A stretch of 34,315 nt of DNA from the NCBI RefSeq assembly GCF_017599345.1, contig NZ_JAGFVL010000018.1, positions 1 to 34,315 on the forward strand, in the 5' to 3' direction. Both the position numbers and the translations under genes were made by a program. Origin of the DNA: Gracilibacillus suaedae. GTDB taxonomy: Bacteria > Bacillota > Bacilli > Bacillales > Amphibacillaceae. The notes beneath the pieces are model-generated. The model was not told the DNA's origin. It was given only the letters and a program-made list of their open reading frames with translations, and searched no databases. Shown here one piece after another: positions 9,327 through 16,750 of this stretch. Every line of letters starts with the position of its first letter. Positions within the stretch are counted from its first letter, which is position 1.

Positions 9327-9355
9327 TTGCAATTTCAATCTTAACTTGCTATAAT
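9327..9355 (+). promoter_or_regulatory. cspA promoter
   Basis: TTGCAA (9327-9332), a 17-base spacer and a perfect TATAAT (9350-9355). The transcript would start near 9362 and have a leader of about 115 bases before the cold-shock ORF, the long 5' UTR typical of csp genes. Confidence 0.8.
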
Positions 9356-9443
9356 TGCCTTAGCTATTTTGTTCGATGACACCTTCAAGTATCGTAACGT
9401 AAAGTTTTCGTTTTGAGGCAAGAGCAAGAATAGTAATACAATT

Positions 9444-9460
9444 GTGTGAACGGTTCACAC
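9444..9460 (+). promoter_or_regulatory. Perfect inverted repeat next to the csp ribosome binding site
   Basis: GTGTGAAC-G-GTTCACAC is a perfect 17-base inverted repeat. In RNA it can form a 6-bp stem with a 5-base loop. It ends one base before the TAGGAGG ribosome binding site at 9461. It could be an RNA thermosensor or translation-control hairpin, or an operator. Confidence 0.55.
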
Positions 9461-9476
9461 TAGGAGGAAAAGAAAT

Positions 9477-9677
9477 ATGGTACAAGGTACAGTAAAATGG
9501 TTTAACGCAGACAAAGGTTTTGGATTTATCGAAGTTGAAGGACAAGACGACGTATTCGTACACTTCTCTGCTATCCAAGGCGAAGGCTTTAAAACACTTG
9601 AAGAAGGTCAAAGCGTAACTTTCGATATTGAAGAAGGTAACCGTGGACCACAAGCAGCTAACGTAGTAAAAAACTAA
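9477..9677 (+). CDS. Cold shock protein (CspA/CspB family)
   Basis: Single cold-shock domain of 66 aa, a nucleic-acid chaperone that melts RNA structure. RNP1 is KGFGFIEV (13-20) and RNP2 is VFVHF (26-30), with the aromatic residues of the binding face (W8, F9, F15, F17, F27, H29, F30) in place. A strong AGGAGG site precedes the ATG. The gene is monocistronic, with its own promoter, long leader and terminator. Symbol not assigned because several csp paralogues usually exist in these genomes. Confidence 0.97.
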   Translation: MVQGTVKWFNADKGFGFIEVEGQDDVFVHFSAIQGEGFKTLEEGQSVTFDIEEGNRGPQAANVVKN

Positions 9678-9694
9678 TTTAGCGCTTAACTGAG

Positions 9695-9731
9695 AAAACC
9701 GCTTATGCTTTTTAGCATAAGCGGTTTTTTA
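9695..9731 (+). terminator. Bidirectional terminator, csp / DUF488 gene
   Basis: Fourteen-base arms AAAACCGCTTATGC and GCATAAGCGGTTTT flank a short T-rich loop and are followed by T on the plus strand. On the minus strand the A-tract before the left arm supplies a U-run. The DUF488 stop codon on the minus strand directly abuts it, so it can serve both convergent genes. Confidence 0.9.
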
Positions 9732-10091
9732 TTATGAAATTAACTCCTTCAGTATGACTACATGATTATACTGCTGCTCTTTCGCAGCAAACACTAATGT
9801 AATGTTATGCTTATACTCCTCACCATAAGTACGCAATTGATCTAATGCTTCTCGTTTTTCTAAGTCATGCTCTAATTCTTTTAAATATAACTGCTTAAAC
9901 TGATCAAATTTAGCAGGGTCATGATCAAACCATTTTCTTAACTTAGGTGAAGGACCAACTTCTTTTAACCATACATCTATCTGTGCCCTTTCTTTTGAAA
10001 CCCCGCGAGGCCAAACACGGTCAACAAGAATTCGAAAACCATCTTCTTTACTCACTTCATCATATACACGCTTTAATTGAATGGAAAACAC
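9732..10091 (-). CDS. DUF488 (YeaO-like) family protein
   Basis: Small soluble protein of 119 aa in the DUF488 family. The conserved core is visible: IQLKRVYD at the start, [14 protein letters not shown] (17-30), and [12 protein letters not shown] further on. The biochemical function of this family is not established. The start is read as GTG at 10091. The only Shine-Dalgarno-like stretch (CGGGG) sits directly against it, so the start is uncertain, but no better in-frame start exists nearby. It is divergent from the luciferase-like monooxygenase gene. Confidence 0.8.
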   Translation of the reverse strand: MFSIQLKRVYDEVSKEDGFRILVDRVWPRGVSKERAQIDVWLKEVGPSPKLRKWFDHDPAKFDQFKQLYLKELEHDLEKREALDQLRTYGEEYKHNITLVFAAKEQQYNHVVILKELIS

Positions 10092-10170
10092 CCCCGAGCA
10101 AATTATTAGACCTTTACTACTTTTGAGCGTATCATTTCTTACATCCTCAAGTAAAACAAGGAGTGATTAC

Positions 10171-11172
10171 ATGGGAAAAGAATTCTCCAATGTTAAATTT
10201 TCGATATTAGACTTAGCACCCGTCTTGCATGGATATGATGCTTCATTATCTTTACAAAATAGTGCCGATTTAGCCCAACACGTGGAAAAATTGGGATATC
10301 ACCGCTACTGGTTGGCGGAACATCATAATATGCCTGGTATTGCCAGTTCTGCTACATCACTCGTTATCAGTCATATAGCTAGTCACACAGAAAAAATTCG
10401 CGTAGGTGCAGGGGGCATTATGCTTCCCAATCATGCACCACTAGTTATTGCCGAGCAATTTGGAACGCTCGATGCACTATACCCGGATAGGATTGACTTA
10501 GGATTAGGGCGTGCTCCAGGTAGTGATCAGGCTACAGCTTATGCACTAAGACGCACCTTAAACAGCAGCCCGGAAGATTTTCCAAGTCAGGTAGAAGAAT
10601 TAGAAGCCTATTTTACAGGTGAAGCTCGCGTAACAGCAGTTCCTGGTCAAGGAGCAAATGTGCCGTTATGGTTACTTGGTTCAAGTGACTTCAGTGCTCG
10701 ACTTGCTGCTGAAAAAGGACTGCCATTTGCATTCGCAAGCCATTTTTCACCTGATTATACATTACCAGCATTACGATTGTATCGAGATCGTTTTACACCA
10801 TCAAACCACCTAAGCAAGCCTCAAGCAATGGTTGGTGTAAACATTATAGCTGCTGAAACAACTGAAAAAGCAAAATGGTTAGCAACTTCTCAACAACAGC
10901 AATTCTTGTCCATGGTACGCGGAAAACCATCTCAACTAATGCCACCTATTGATGATATGGATCATGAGTGGACTATCTATGAAAAAGCATCTGTAGAAAA
11001 ATCTGTGAATAGTAAATCAACTATTGTAGGAGACAAAGATGTAGTAAGAGAAAAATTAGCTGCATTTATCGAAGAAACAGAAGCAGATGAAGTAATTATT
11101 AATTCTCAAATTTATGATCATGAAGAACGTAAAAATTCTTACCAAATCGTGGCAGACCTTGTCCACGTTTAA
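10171..11172 (+). CDS. LLM-class flavin-dependent oxidoreductase (MsnO8-like)
   Basis: Bacterial-luciferase-like TIM-barrel oxidoreductase (333 aa) expected to use reduced FMN/F420-type cofactor and oxygen. The opening [26 protein letters not shown] and [13 protein letters not shown] are typical of the MsnO8/alkanal monooxygenase alpha-like subgroup. I chose the ATG at 10171 because AAGGAGTG stands 7 bases upstream and homologues begin at this point. An in-frame ATG at 10081 would add 30 residues of unlikely sequence overlapping the DUF488 start. The physiological substrate is unknown. A strong hairpin terminator follows. Confidence 0.9.
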   Translation: MGKEFSNVKFSILDLAPVLHGYDASLSLQNSADLAQHVEKLGYHRYWLAEHHNMPGIASSATSLVISHIASHTEKIRVGAGGIMLPNHAPLVIAEQFGTLDALYPDRIDLGLGRAPGSDQATAYALRRTLNSSPEDFPSQVEELEAYFTGEARVTAVPGQGANVPLWLLGSSDFSARLAAEKGLPFAFASHFSPDYTLPALRLYRDRFTPSNHLSKPQAMVGVNIIAAETTEKAKWLATSQQQQFLSMVRGKPSQLMPPIDDMDHEWTIYEKASVEKSVNSKSTIVGDKDVVREKLAAFIEETEADEVIINSQIYDHEERKNSYQIVADLVHV

Positions 11173-11182
11173 TGATGTTACA

Positions 11183-11234
11183 ATACACTACACACGTTTT
11201 CTTTGTGTTATGGACGTGTGTAGTGTTATTTTGA
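11183..11234 (+). terminator. Terminator of the LLM oxidoreductase gene
   Basis: Thirteen-base perfect arms ACACTACACACGT (11185-11197) and ACGTGTGTAGTGT (11214-11226), then TTATTTTG. It lies 12 bases beyond the stop codon. Confidence 0.8.
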
Positions 11235-11297
11235 AATTAATTTCTGAGTTTGTACTGCTACCACTTTTTTGTGACAAATCTTTGTTCTTACTCTTGA

Positions 11298-11481
11298 GAT
11301 TTGTTGATGATCTTAATTTATTCAACAAATCCTTCTGCTCTCTCTTGAAATTTGTTAATTATCTTGGTTTATTCAACAAATCCTTCTGCTCTCTCTTGTG
11401 ATTTGTTGATTATCTCGATTTATTCAACAAATCCATCTTCTCTCTATTGTGATTTGTTGATGATCTTCATTTATTCAAGAT
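11298..11481. repeat. Tandem array of 51-bp hairpin units, array 1 (4 units)
   Basis: The motif ATTCAAC/ATTCAAG recurs at 11320, 11371, 11422 and 11473, an exact 51-base period. Each complete unit has arms GATTTGTTGA and TCAACAAATC around a 14-base loop, joined by a pyrimidine-rich spacer (CTTCTGCTCTCTCTTGTG). Unit 2 has two arm substitutions. The last unit is degenerate and runs into the 3' end of the esterase gene. TGTGACAAATC (11270-11280) precedes the array. The same unit makes up the larger array at 31130-31467. Confidence 0.95.
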
Positions 11482-12269
11482 CTACTTTTTATCGGTAACC
11501 ATGCTAACACTTCTTGAATTTTTGCATCCCAGTATTCCCAGTCATGAGCGCCGTCTGAGAAAGTATGTACGATTGGAAGGTTATATTCTTCGGCAAATTG
11601 ATAAAATTTCTGATTATCCTCCCATAGGAAATCCTCTGTACCACATGCTTGGAATAATTGCGGTAGTTCTTGATCACTTTCAAGTAAACCTTTGATAACT
11701 GTAAATAAATCATGATTTGTCCCATGAAGGTTATGATCCCCATAAACTTGATACAAAGAATTTGCAATTGGATTCTCATCTTCTTTAGCTTTTTCTACAT
11801 GGGTGGCAATATCCAATACTCCCGATAAACTTGCCGCTGCCACAAATTGCTCTGGTTTACGCAATGCTAGCTTAAAAGCACCATATCCCCCCATTGATAA
11901 ACCCGCTACAAAGTTATTATCTCTTTTGTCTGACAACGGAAAAAAGGAGCGAGCACTTCGTGGTAGTTCTTCAGAAATGAATGTCCAGTATTTTTTGCCA
12001 TACTGCATATCCGCATAAAAGCTATGATCAACTTGTGGCATAACAACCGCAATTCCATATTCCGCTGCATACCTTTCGATCGATGTCCGTCTTGTCCAGA
12101 TAGTATGATCATCACTAAATCCATGTAACAAATACAGAACTGGAACCTTTCCTTCCGACCGATTATTTTTAAGCCCAATTTGTGTTGAGGTTTCTTCAGG
12201 TAAAATCACCGTCATCGATGTACTAATAGTTAATACCTCTGAGAAAAAGTCGCATTTGATCAGTGCCAT
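11475..12269 (-). CDS. Esterase D/tributyrin esterase-like alpha/beta hydrolase
   Basis: Alpha/beta-hydrolase of 264 aa resembling the streptococcal tributyrin esterase EstA and the esterase D family. It should cleave short acyl esters in the cytosol. The oxyanion strand is LLHGFSDD, the nucleophile elbow is GLSMGGYGA, the acid is in the CGTEDFLWEDN region and the histidine is in GAHDWEYW. The start has a GGGGGGAG site. It follows a beta-lactamase-fold serine hydrolase on the same strand with a 14-base gap, so the two are likely co-transcribed. The last codons overlap a degenerate repeat unit of array 1. Confidence 0.9.
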   Translation of the reverse strand: MALIKCDFFSEVLTISTSMTVILPEETSTQIGLKNNRSEGKVPVLYLLHGFSDDHTIWTRRTSIERYAAEYGIAVVMPQVDHSFYADMQYGKKYWTFISEELPRSARSFFPLSDKRDNNFVAGLSMGGYGAFKLALRKPEQFVAAASLSGVLDIATHVEKAKEDENPIANSLYQVYGDHNLHGTNHDLFTVIKGLLESDQELPQLFQACGTEDFLWEDNQKFYQFAEEYNLPIVHTFSDGAHDWEYWDAKIQEVLAWLPIKSRS

Positions 12270-12283
12270 ATAAACTCCCCCCC

Positions 12284-13441
12284 TTACAAAAGTGCGCCAT
12301 AAATGACATTACGTATTCTTGGCTGATGATAAAACTCGAAGTTTGGCAGCATTTGCTGCATATAAACCGCAGAAAGTTTTTCTTTTGGATCAATAAATAC
12401 ATATGTTCCTGCCAAACCTGACCAACCAAACTCACCGATCGAACTATTACTACCTCCTCTGGCCTGATCGATCATAACGCGTACCCCTAGGCCATACCCA
12501 TAACCATTTTCATAATTCCATCCTAACTCTGGAAGCTGCTCATCAGGTAAATGATTTTGTGCCATTAATTCAATCGTATGCTTGCTTAGAATCGTTACAT
12601 GATCGATTGTTCCACCTAATGCTAAGCAGTGAGCAAACTTTTGATAATCTTCCAATGTAGAGTGAAGTCCTGCGCCACCACTCTCAAAAACAGCAATCGG
12701 TTCCGCATAACTATCTAATCTTGTATTCTTTACTAGTTCACCTGTTTCCTGACGGTCATATAGAGTTGCTAGTCGGTGCTTCTTAGCAAGTGGTACGTTA
12801 AAGAAAGTATCTTGCATACCTAATGGATTAAAAATGTTTTCAGCTAAGTATTCTCCAAATGATTGACCACTTACTTCTTCAATTAAAGCACCAAGCACAT
12901 CATGGCTCAGTCCATATTTCCAATGGGTACCCGGATGAAACTCTAAAGGATTTTCACTTAGTTTTTTTGTCAATAATCGCAGTTTTGATATATTTAGAGA
13001 ACGTTCTTCATCTCGCACCTCTGCCATTACTTGACTGGTCATTCTCTCTACCTCTGTATGTTCCCCACCATATGTTAATCCAGAAGTCATCGTAAACAAA
13101 TCCTTAACTGTGATTTCCTGATTTGCTGGAACAAGCTGTTCATTCTCTAATACTTGCATGTTCTGAAATTCTGGTAAATAGGCGGAAAGGGGATCTGTCA
13201 GCAAAATTTTCCCTTGTTCGATTAGTTGTAATCCTGCTACACACGTAATTACTTTAGACATGGAATAGATACGATAAATCGTCTTGCTATTTATCTCATT
13301 TTGTTTTACCAGATCTGCATACCCAAAATAATTTTCATAGATTGATTGCTGATCTTTTTTGACAGATAAAGCTATACCTGCGGGGCCGTTTTTTAGAAAT
13401 CCTTGTAATAAATCGTTTAACCGATTCTGAAGCACTGTCAT
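12284..13441 (-). CDS. Beta-lactamase-fold serine hydrolase
   Basis: Class C beta-lactamase/penicillin-binding-protein-like hydrolase (385 aa, beta-lactamase family PF00144). The SxxK motif is S60-MS-K63. A tyrosine motif occurs in the WKYGLSHDVLGAL segment, and the C-terminal strand FGWSGLAGTYVF stands at the KTG-box position. No signal peptide is seen, so it is probably a cytoplasmic esterase or peptidase rather than a secreted beta-lactamase. GGGAGGG precedes the ATG. It is the upstream partner of the EstA-like esterase. Confidence 0.88.
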   Translation of the reverse strand: MTVLQNRLNDLLQGFLKNGPAGIALSVKKDQQSIYENYFGYADLVKQNEINSKTIYRIYSMSKVITCVAGLQLIEQGKILLTDPLSAYLPEFQNMQVLENEQLVPANQEITVKDLFTMTSGLTYGGEHTEVERMTSQVMAEVRDEERSLNISKLRLLTKKLSENPLEFHPGTHWKYGLSHDVLGALIEEVSGQSFGEYLAENIFNPLGMQDTFFNVPLAKKHRLATLYDRQETGELVKNTRLDSYAEPIAVFESGGAGLHSTLEDYQKFAHCLALGGTIDHVTILSKHTIELMAQNHLPDEQLPELGWNYENGYGYGLGVRVMIDQARGGSNSSIGEFGWSGLAGTYVFIDPKEKLSAVYMQQMLPNFEFYHQPRIRNVIYGALL

Positions 13442-13561
13442 TCCCTCCCTATGTTATCGCTTTCTTTATTTTATCACATAAATGACTAATTTGCTTTTTT
13501 CATACATGTTTACTAATTTTTGATACAATAGAAACAACTTAGAAAAAAAGGACGGACGCTT

Positions 13562-15046
13562 ATGTCAGACAAAAGGACGAATCGACCACTCGTTCTCGCT
13601 TCACTTGTATTATCGATGTTTATGGCTGCGATAGAAGGAACAATTGTAGCGACGGCAATGCCTAATATTGTTGCTGATTTGGGTGGTTTTTCTTTATACA
13701 GTTGGGTTTTTTCTAGCTTTTTATTAATGCAGGCTGTCACAACGATGATCTATGGAAAGCTAGCAGATCTCTTTGGTAGAAAGCCTATTTTTATTATCGG
13801 TGTTGTGATCTTTTTAATCGGATCGATTCTTTGTGGACTTGCTCCAACTATGGGGATATTAATTGTATGCCGCTTAATTCAAGGACTTGGTGCTGGCGCG
13901 ATTCAACCGATTGTTACTACTATTGTTGGTGATATGTATACCGTAGAGGAAAGGGCAAAAGTTCAAGGGTATTTAGCTAGTGTGTGGGGTATCTCCTCTG
14001 TAATTGGTCCATTACTCGGAGGAATTATCGTTCAATTTATCGATTGGGCATGGATCTTCTGGATGAATATACCAATAGGGATAATCGGGTTGATTGGTGT
14101 CATGATCTTTTTCCACGAAAAAGTCGATACAGAGAAAAAATCAATTGATTATCTAGGATCTAGTCTGTTTTTTATCGCAATCTCTTGTCTTATCATTGTT
14201 TTCGTACAAGCAGGAACGAATTGGGCATGGACATCCTTTGAAACGATTGGTTTATTATTGATTTTTGTGATTTGTATGGCAATCTTTATATGGCAAGAAA
14301 AAAAGGCAATATCACCGATGATGCCACTAACCCTATGGAAAAATAAATTAATTGTCATTGCCAATATCGCAACATTACTTTCCGGTATGATCATACTTGG
14401 CCTATCGAGTTTTCTTCCGACATATGTCCAAGGCGTAATGGGGGAATCTGCTATTGTTGCTGGTTTCACCTTAAGTACATTATCGATAGGTTGGCCGATT
14501 TCGGCTACACTAGCAGGACATCTTGTCTTAAGAATAGGGTTCAGCAAGACAGCTTTTGCCGGTGGTTTTGCCTTATTTCTCGGTACGTTCCTATTCTTTT
14601 TATTAGATGCAGATAAAGGACCAATCTATGCTGGAATCAGTTCATTTGTCGTTGGTGTTGGAATGGGATTATCTTCGACGACCTTTATTGTCTCGATCCA
14701 GAATACAGTGTCTTGGTATGAAAGAGGGGTCGCAACCTCGCTAAACATGTTCATGCGGATAATTGGCAGTGCAGTCGGTGCATCACTACTAGGCGGAATA
14801 TTAAATATGCGATTACAATCCTTTTATCAACAAAGAGGAGAAGAACTAGAAGTTGCCAGTACAGATATGTTGTTAGATGAAGGAATGAGAGAAACCATAT
14901 CTCCTGAAACTTTGGCATCGATGCAAGAAGGTTTAACCTATGCTTTACACACTGTATATACTGGTTTATTTATGATCGGATCGTTAACCTTTATTATTTT
15001 ATGGTTCTTTCCAAAGGTTTCAATTAACAAGCAAAGAAAAAATTGA
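13562..15046 (+). CDS. DHA2-family (EmrB/QacA) drug:H+ antiporter
   Basis: Major facilitator of the 14-helix DHA2 group (494 aa). Motif D1-like TIVATAMPNIVADLGG (27-42), motif A GKLADLFGRKP (62-72) and motif C in the WGISSVIGPLLGG segment (about 142-154) are all recognisable. It would export drugs or toxic organic compounds in exchange for protons. AAAAGGACGG gives the ribosome binding site, and the -10-like TACAAT upstream is plausible. No adjacent TetR/MarR regulator is present. Substrate unknown. Confidence 0.92.
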   Translation: MSDKRTNRPLVLASLVLSMFMAAIEGTIVATAMPNIVADLGGFSLYSWVFSSFLLMQAVTTMIYGKLADLFGRKPIFIIGVVIFLIGSILCGLAPTMGILIVCRLIQGLGAGAIQPIVTTIVGDMYTVEERAKVQGYLASVWGISSVIGPLLGGIIVQFIDWAWIFWMNIPIGIIGLIGVMIFFHEKVDTEKKSIDYLGSSLFFIAISCLIIVFVQAGTNWAWTSFETIGLLLIFVICMAIFIWQEKKAISPMMPLTLWKNKLIVIANIATLLSGMIILGLSSFLPTYVQGVMGESAIVAGFTLSTLSIGWPISATLAGHLVLRIGFSKTAFAGGFALFLGTFLFFLLDADKGPIYAGISSFVVGVGMGLSSTTFIVSIQNTVSWYERGVATSLNMFMRIIGSAVGASLLGGILNMRLQSFYQQRGEELEVASTDMLLDEGMRETISPETLASMQEGLTYALHTVYTGLFMIGSLTFIILWFFPKVSINKQRKN

Positions 15047-15083
15047 ATAGTGTAGATCTTCCTATTAGTCTAAAACTGCTCAT

Positions 15084-15119
15084 GCAACTGGAATAGAAAA
15101 TTAGTCATATTCCAGTTGC
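15084..15119 (+). terminator. Hairpin after the DHA2 exporter
   Basis: Twelve-base perfect arms GCAACTGGAATA (15084-15095) and TATTCCAGTTGC (15108-15119). T-rich DNA begins only after TAAAAAAG, so it is not a textbook intrinsic terminator. It lies between convergent genes and probably serves both. Confidence 0.6.
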
Positions 15120-15155
15120 TAAAAAAGTTTTTTAATACTGCTCCGTATAATGTCT

Positions 15156-15587
15156 TTAAAAAGTCTGAAATACGCTCGGGCAATCTGCTTCGGTTGGGTT
15201 ATAAAAACAGTGGCTCTTAAAACGTCCTACATTCCATTGACCAAACCATTGTTCAGGGCAAGTTCCTTGCGGCATAAAGAACCATAAAGCATAACTTGCC
15301 GGATGATTGCGTTCCCCATTGATCGACTTTCGAGCTAAACGAATTTCTTTCTCTCTTGCTCGTTGATAAAAATACCCTTTTTGTGTTGCTTCAAAGCCTC
15401 CCGGACTTTGATATATCATTCGTTCTATCGAATTAATATCCTCAAAATCTAAACAACGGGCTTTCACCCGATTTACTCCTACATTCCCCACCATTAACAT
15501 ACCGAGCTGTCCGTCACCTTCTGCTTCTGCTCTCATTAATCGTGCTAGTAACCTCACATCTGCCTCATTTGCTTTTATTACAGCCAT
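15156..15587 (-). CDS. Spore cortex-lytic hydrolase, CwlJ/SleB type
   Basis: Hydrolase_2 (SleB/CwlJ catalytic domain) protein of 143 aa, nearly all catalytic domain and lacking the signal peptide and PG-binding domain of SleB. That makes it CwlJ-like. Such enzymes degrade the muramic-delta-lactam cortex during germination and sit in the spore coat. The catalytic glutamate is E21 in RLMRAEAEGDGQ, and the conserved NVGVNR, GGFEA and HPASYALWFF segments are present. AGAGGAGG precedes the ATG. The gerQ gene, its usual coat partner, is not adjacent. Confidence 0.9.
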   Translation of the reverse strand: MAVIKANEADVRLLARLMRAEAEGDGQLGMLMVGNVGVNRVKARCLDFEDINSIERMIYQSPGGFEATQKGYFYQRAREKEIRLARKSINGERNHPASYALWFFMPQGTCPEQWFGQWNVGRFKSHCFYNPTEADCPSVFQTF

Positions 15588-15707
15588 CCATATACCTCCT
15601 CTATTCCCTTTATATTCATTCTACAAAAAATGATGAATGTCCAAATACTTTCTAGTAATGTAACCCTTTTCATTTTGTGATATACTTGATCTAGGAGGTG
15701 CTTATTA

Positions 15708-15974
15708 ATGGAGTTAAGTAGCTTTATTTTACACAAGGATATCTTACTAATTCATGCTGATATTAATGGAAATGACTATATATTTACTGTGAAGTGGAAA
15801 ACAATCGAAAATAAAAAAGGCGGAGAATGGGAACTGAAATCCTATCTTAACAACTCTAATGGAAAAAAAGACTTGTCGGAAGAACAGTTGCAACAATTTA
15901 TAGACCGGATAAATCCACAATGGGACTGGGAAAAAGACCAAGAACAAATTATGAATGTAATCAACAATGACTAG
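15708..15974 (+). CDS. Hypothetical small acidic protein
   Basis: Eighty-eight-residue soluble protein that I do not recognise. The N-terminal half has alternating hydrophobic residues (FILHKDILLIHADI, YIFTVKW), suggesting beta strands. The C-terminal half is charged and helical (DLSEEQLQQFIDRI). No signal peptide, cysteine or metal motif. A perfect AGGAGGTG site 8 bases before the ATG and a TATACT -10-like sequence (15681-15686) support a real, separately transcribed gene. Its stop codon lies inside a 36-bp perfect palindrome. Confidence 0.75.
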   Translation: MELSSFILHKDILLIHADINGNDYIFTVKWKTIENKKGGEWELKSYLNNSNGKKDLSEEQLQQFIDRINPQWDWEKDQEQIMNVINND

Positions 15975-15998
15975 TTATCATGATAACTAGTCATTGTT
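15963..15998. terminator. 36-bp perfect palindrome between convergent genes
   Basis: Perfectly self-complementary sequence centred between 15980 and 15981, with arms AACAATGACTAGTTATCA and its reverse complement. It contains the stop codon of the small hypothetical gene (15972-15974) and ends 3 bases before the cobA stop codon. A bidirectional terminator is the simplest reading, although the T-tract (TTCTTTAC) is poor. Confidence 0.65.
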
Positions 15999-16000
15999 CT

Positions 16001-16750
16001 TTACATATAAGCTTCCGTTGATTCCTTATACCATTTAATTTGCTCCTGTAGGCGAACAACTTCTCCGATCACGATTAAAGAAGGATTACTGATTTCATGT
16101 AACCTATCTGATATCGTTTCTAAATCAGCAACAACCGTCTTTTGTTCTGGAAGTGTTCCCCAATGAATAATGGAAACTGGAGTTGTCTTACTTAATCCTG
16201 CATTCTTTAATTTTTCACAGATAATCGGAAACTTCTTTATTCCCATATAAAAACACAATGTATCAGCTCCATTGGCAATATGCTGCCATTGTTTGTCTGT
16301 TTTTGCCTCTGGATTGGAACCATTAATAAAACTTACTGATCCACTGATATGACGATGAGTGAGCGGAATACCAGCATATGCTGCAGCACTTATTCCAGAA
16401 GTGATTCCAGGCACCACTTCATATTCAATTTGATTTTCTTCAAGGTGAATGGCTTCTTCTCCACCTCTGCCGAAAATAAATGGATCTCCTCCTTTTAATC
16501 TAGTAACGATTTTTCCGATAGAAGCATAATAAATTAGTTGCTCATTTATTTTATCTTGAATCAATCCATGCTTTCGTGGTTCTTTCCCACAGAAAATCAA
16601 TTCAGCTTGTTCTTTGGCATGATTTAATAAGGATCGGTTTACCAATCGATCATACAGGATGACATCTGCTTCTTGTATAGCACGCAATCCCTTTACGGTA
16701 ATTAATTCTTCATCTCCTGGTCCTGCTCCCACTAAGTAAACTTTCCCCAT
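16001..16750 (-). CDS. cobA: Uroporphyrinogen-III C-methyltransferase (siroheme synthesis)
   Basis: SAM-dependent methyltransferase (249 aa) converting uroporphyrinogen III to precorrin-2, the first committed step to siroheme, the cofactor of sulfite and nitrite reductases. The VGAGPGD motif (7-13), YDRLV, FGRGGEEA and VVPGITSGISAAAYAGIPLTHR segments are classic for SUMT. It is a stand-alone methyltransferase without the CysG dehydrogenase/ferrochelatase part. It overlaps the end of the upstream sulfate permease gene by 41 bases and has its own AAAGGATGGG site. With the S-box leader upstream, a sulfur-assimilation role (the B. subtilis ylnD/sumT position) fits better than cobalamin synthesis. 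Confidence 0.93.
   Translation of the reverse strand: MGKVYLVGAGPGDEELITVKGLRAIQEADVILYDRLVNRSLLNHAKEQAELIFCGKEPRKHGLIQDKINEQLIYYASIGKIVTRLKGGDPFIFGRGGEEAIHLEENQIEYEVVPGITSGISAAAYAGIPLTHRHISGSVSFINGSNPEAKTDKQWQHIANGADTLCFYMGIKKFPIICEKLKNAGLSKTTPVSIIHWGTLPEQKTVVADLETISDRLHEISNPSLIVIGEVVRLQEQIKWYKESTEAYM

Noticed and set aside
9360-9653. 97-codon minus-strand frame across the csp gene
   Set aside because: Antisense shadow of the cold-shock gene.
10081-10170. N-terminal extension of the LLM oxidoreductase
   Set aside because: The upstream ATG lacks a ribosome binding site and overlaps the DUF488 start; AAGGAGTG marks the ATG at 10171.
11114-11401. 95-codon plus-strand frame after the LLM oxidoreductase
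   Set aside because: It overlaps the end of the real gene, its terminator and the first repeat units.
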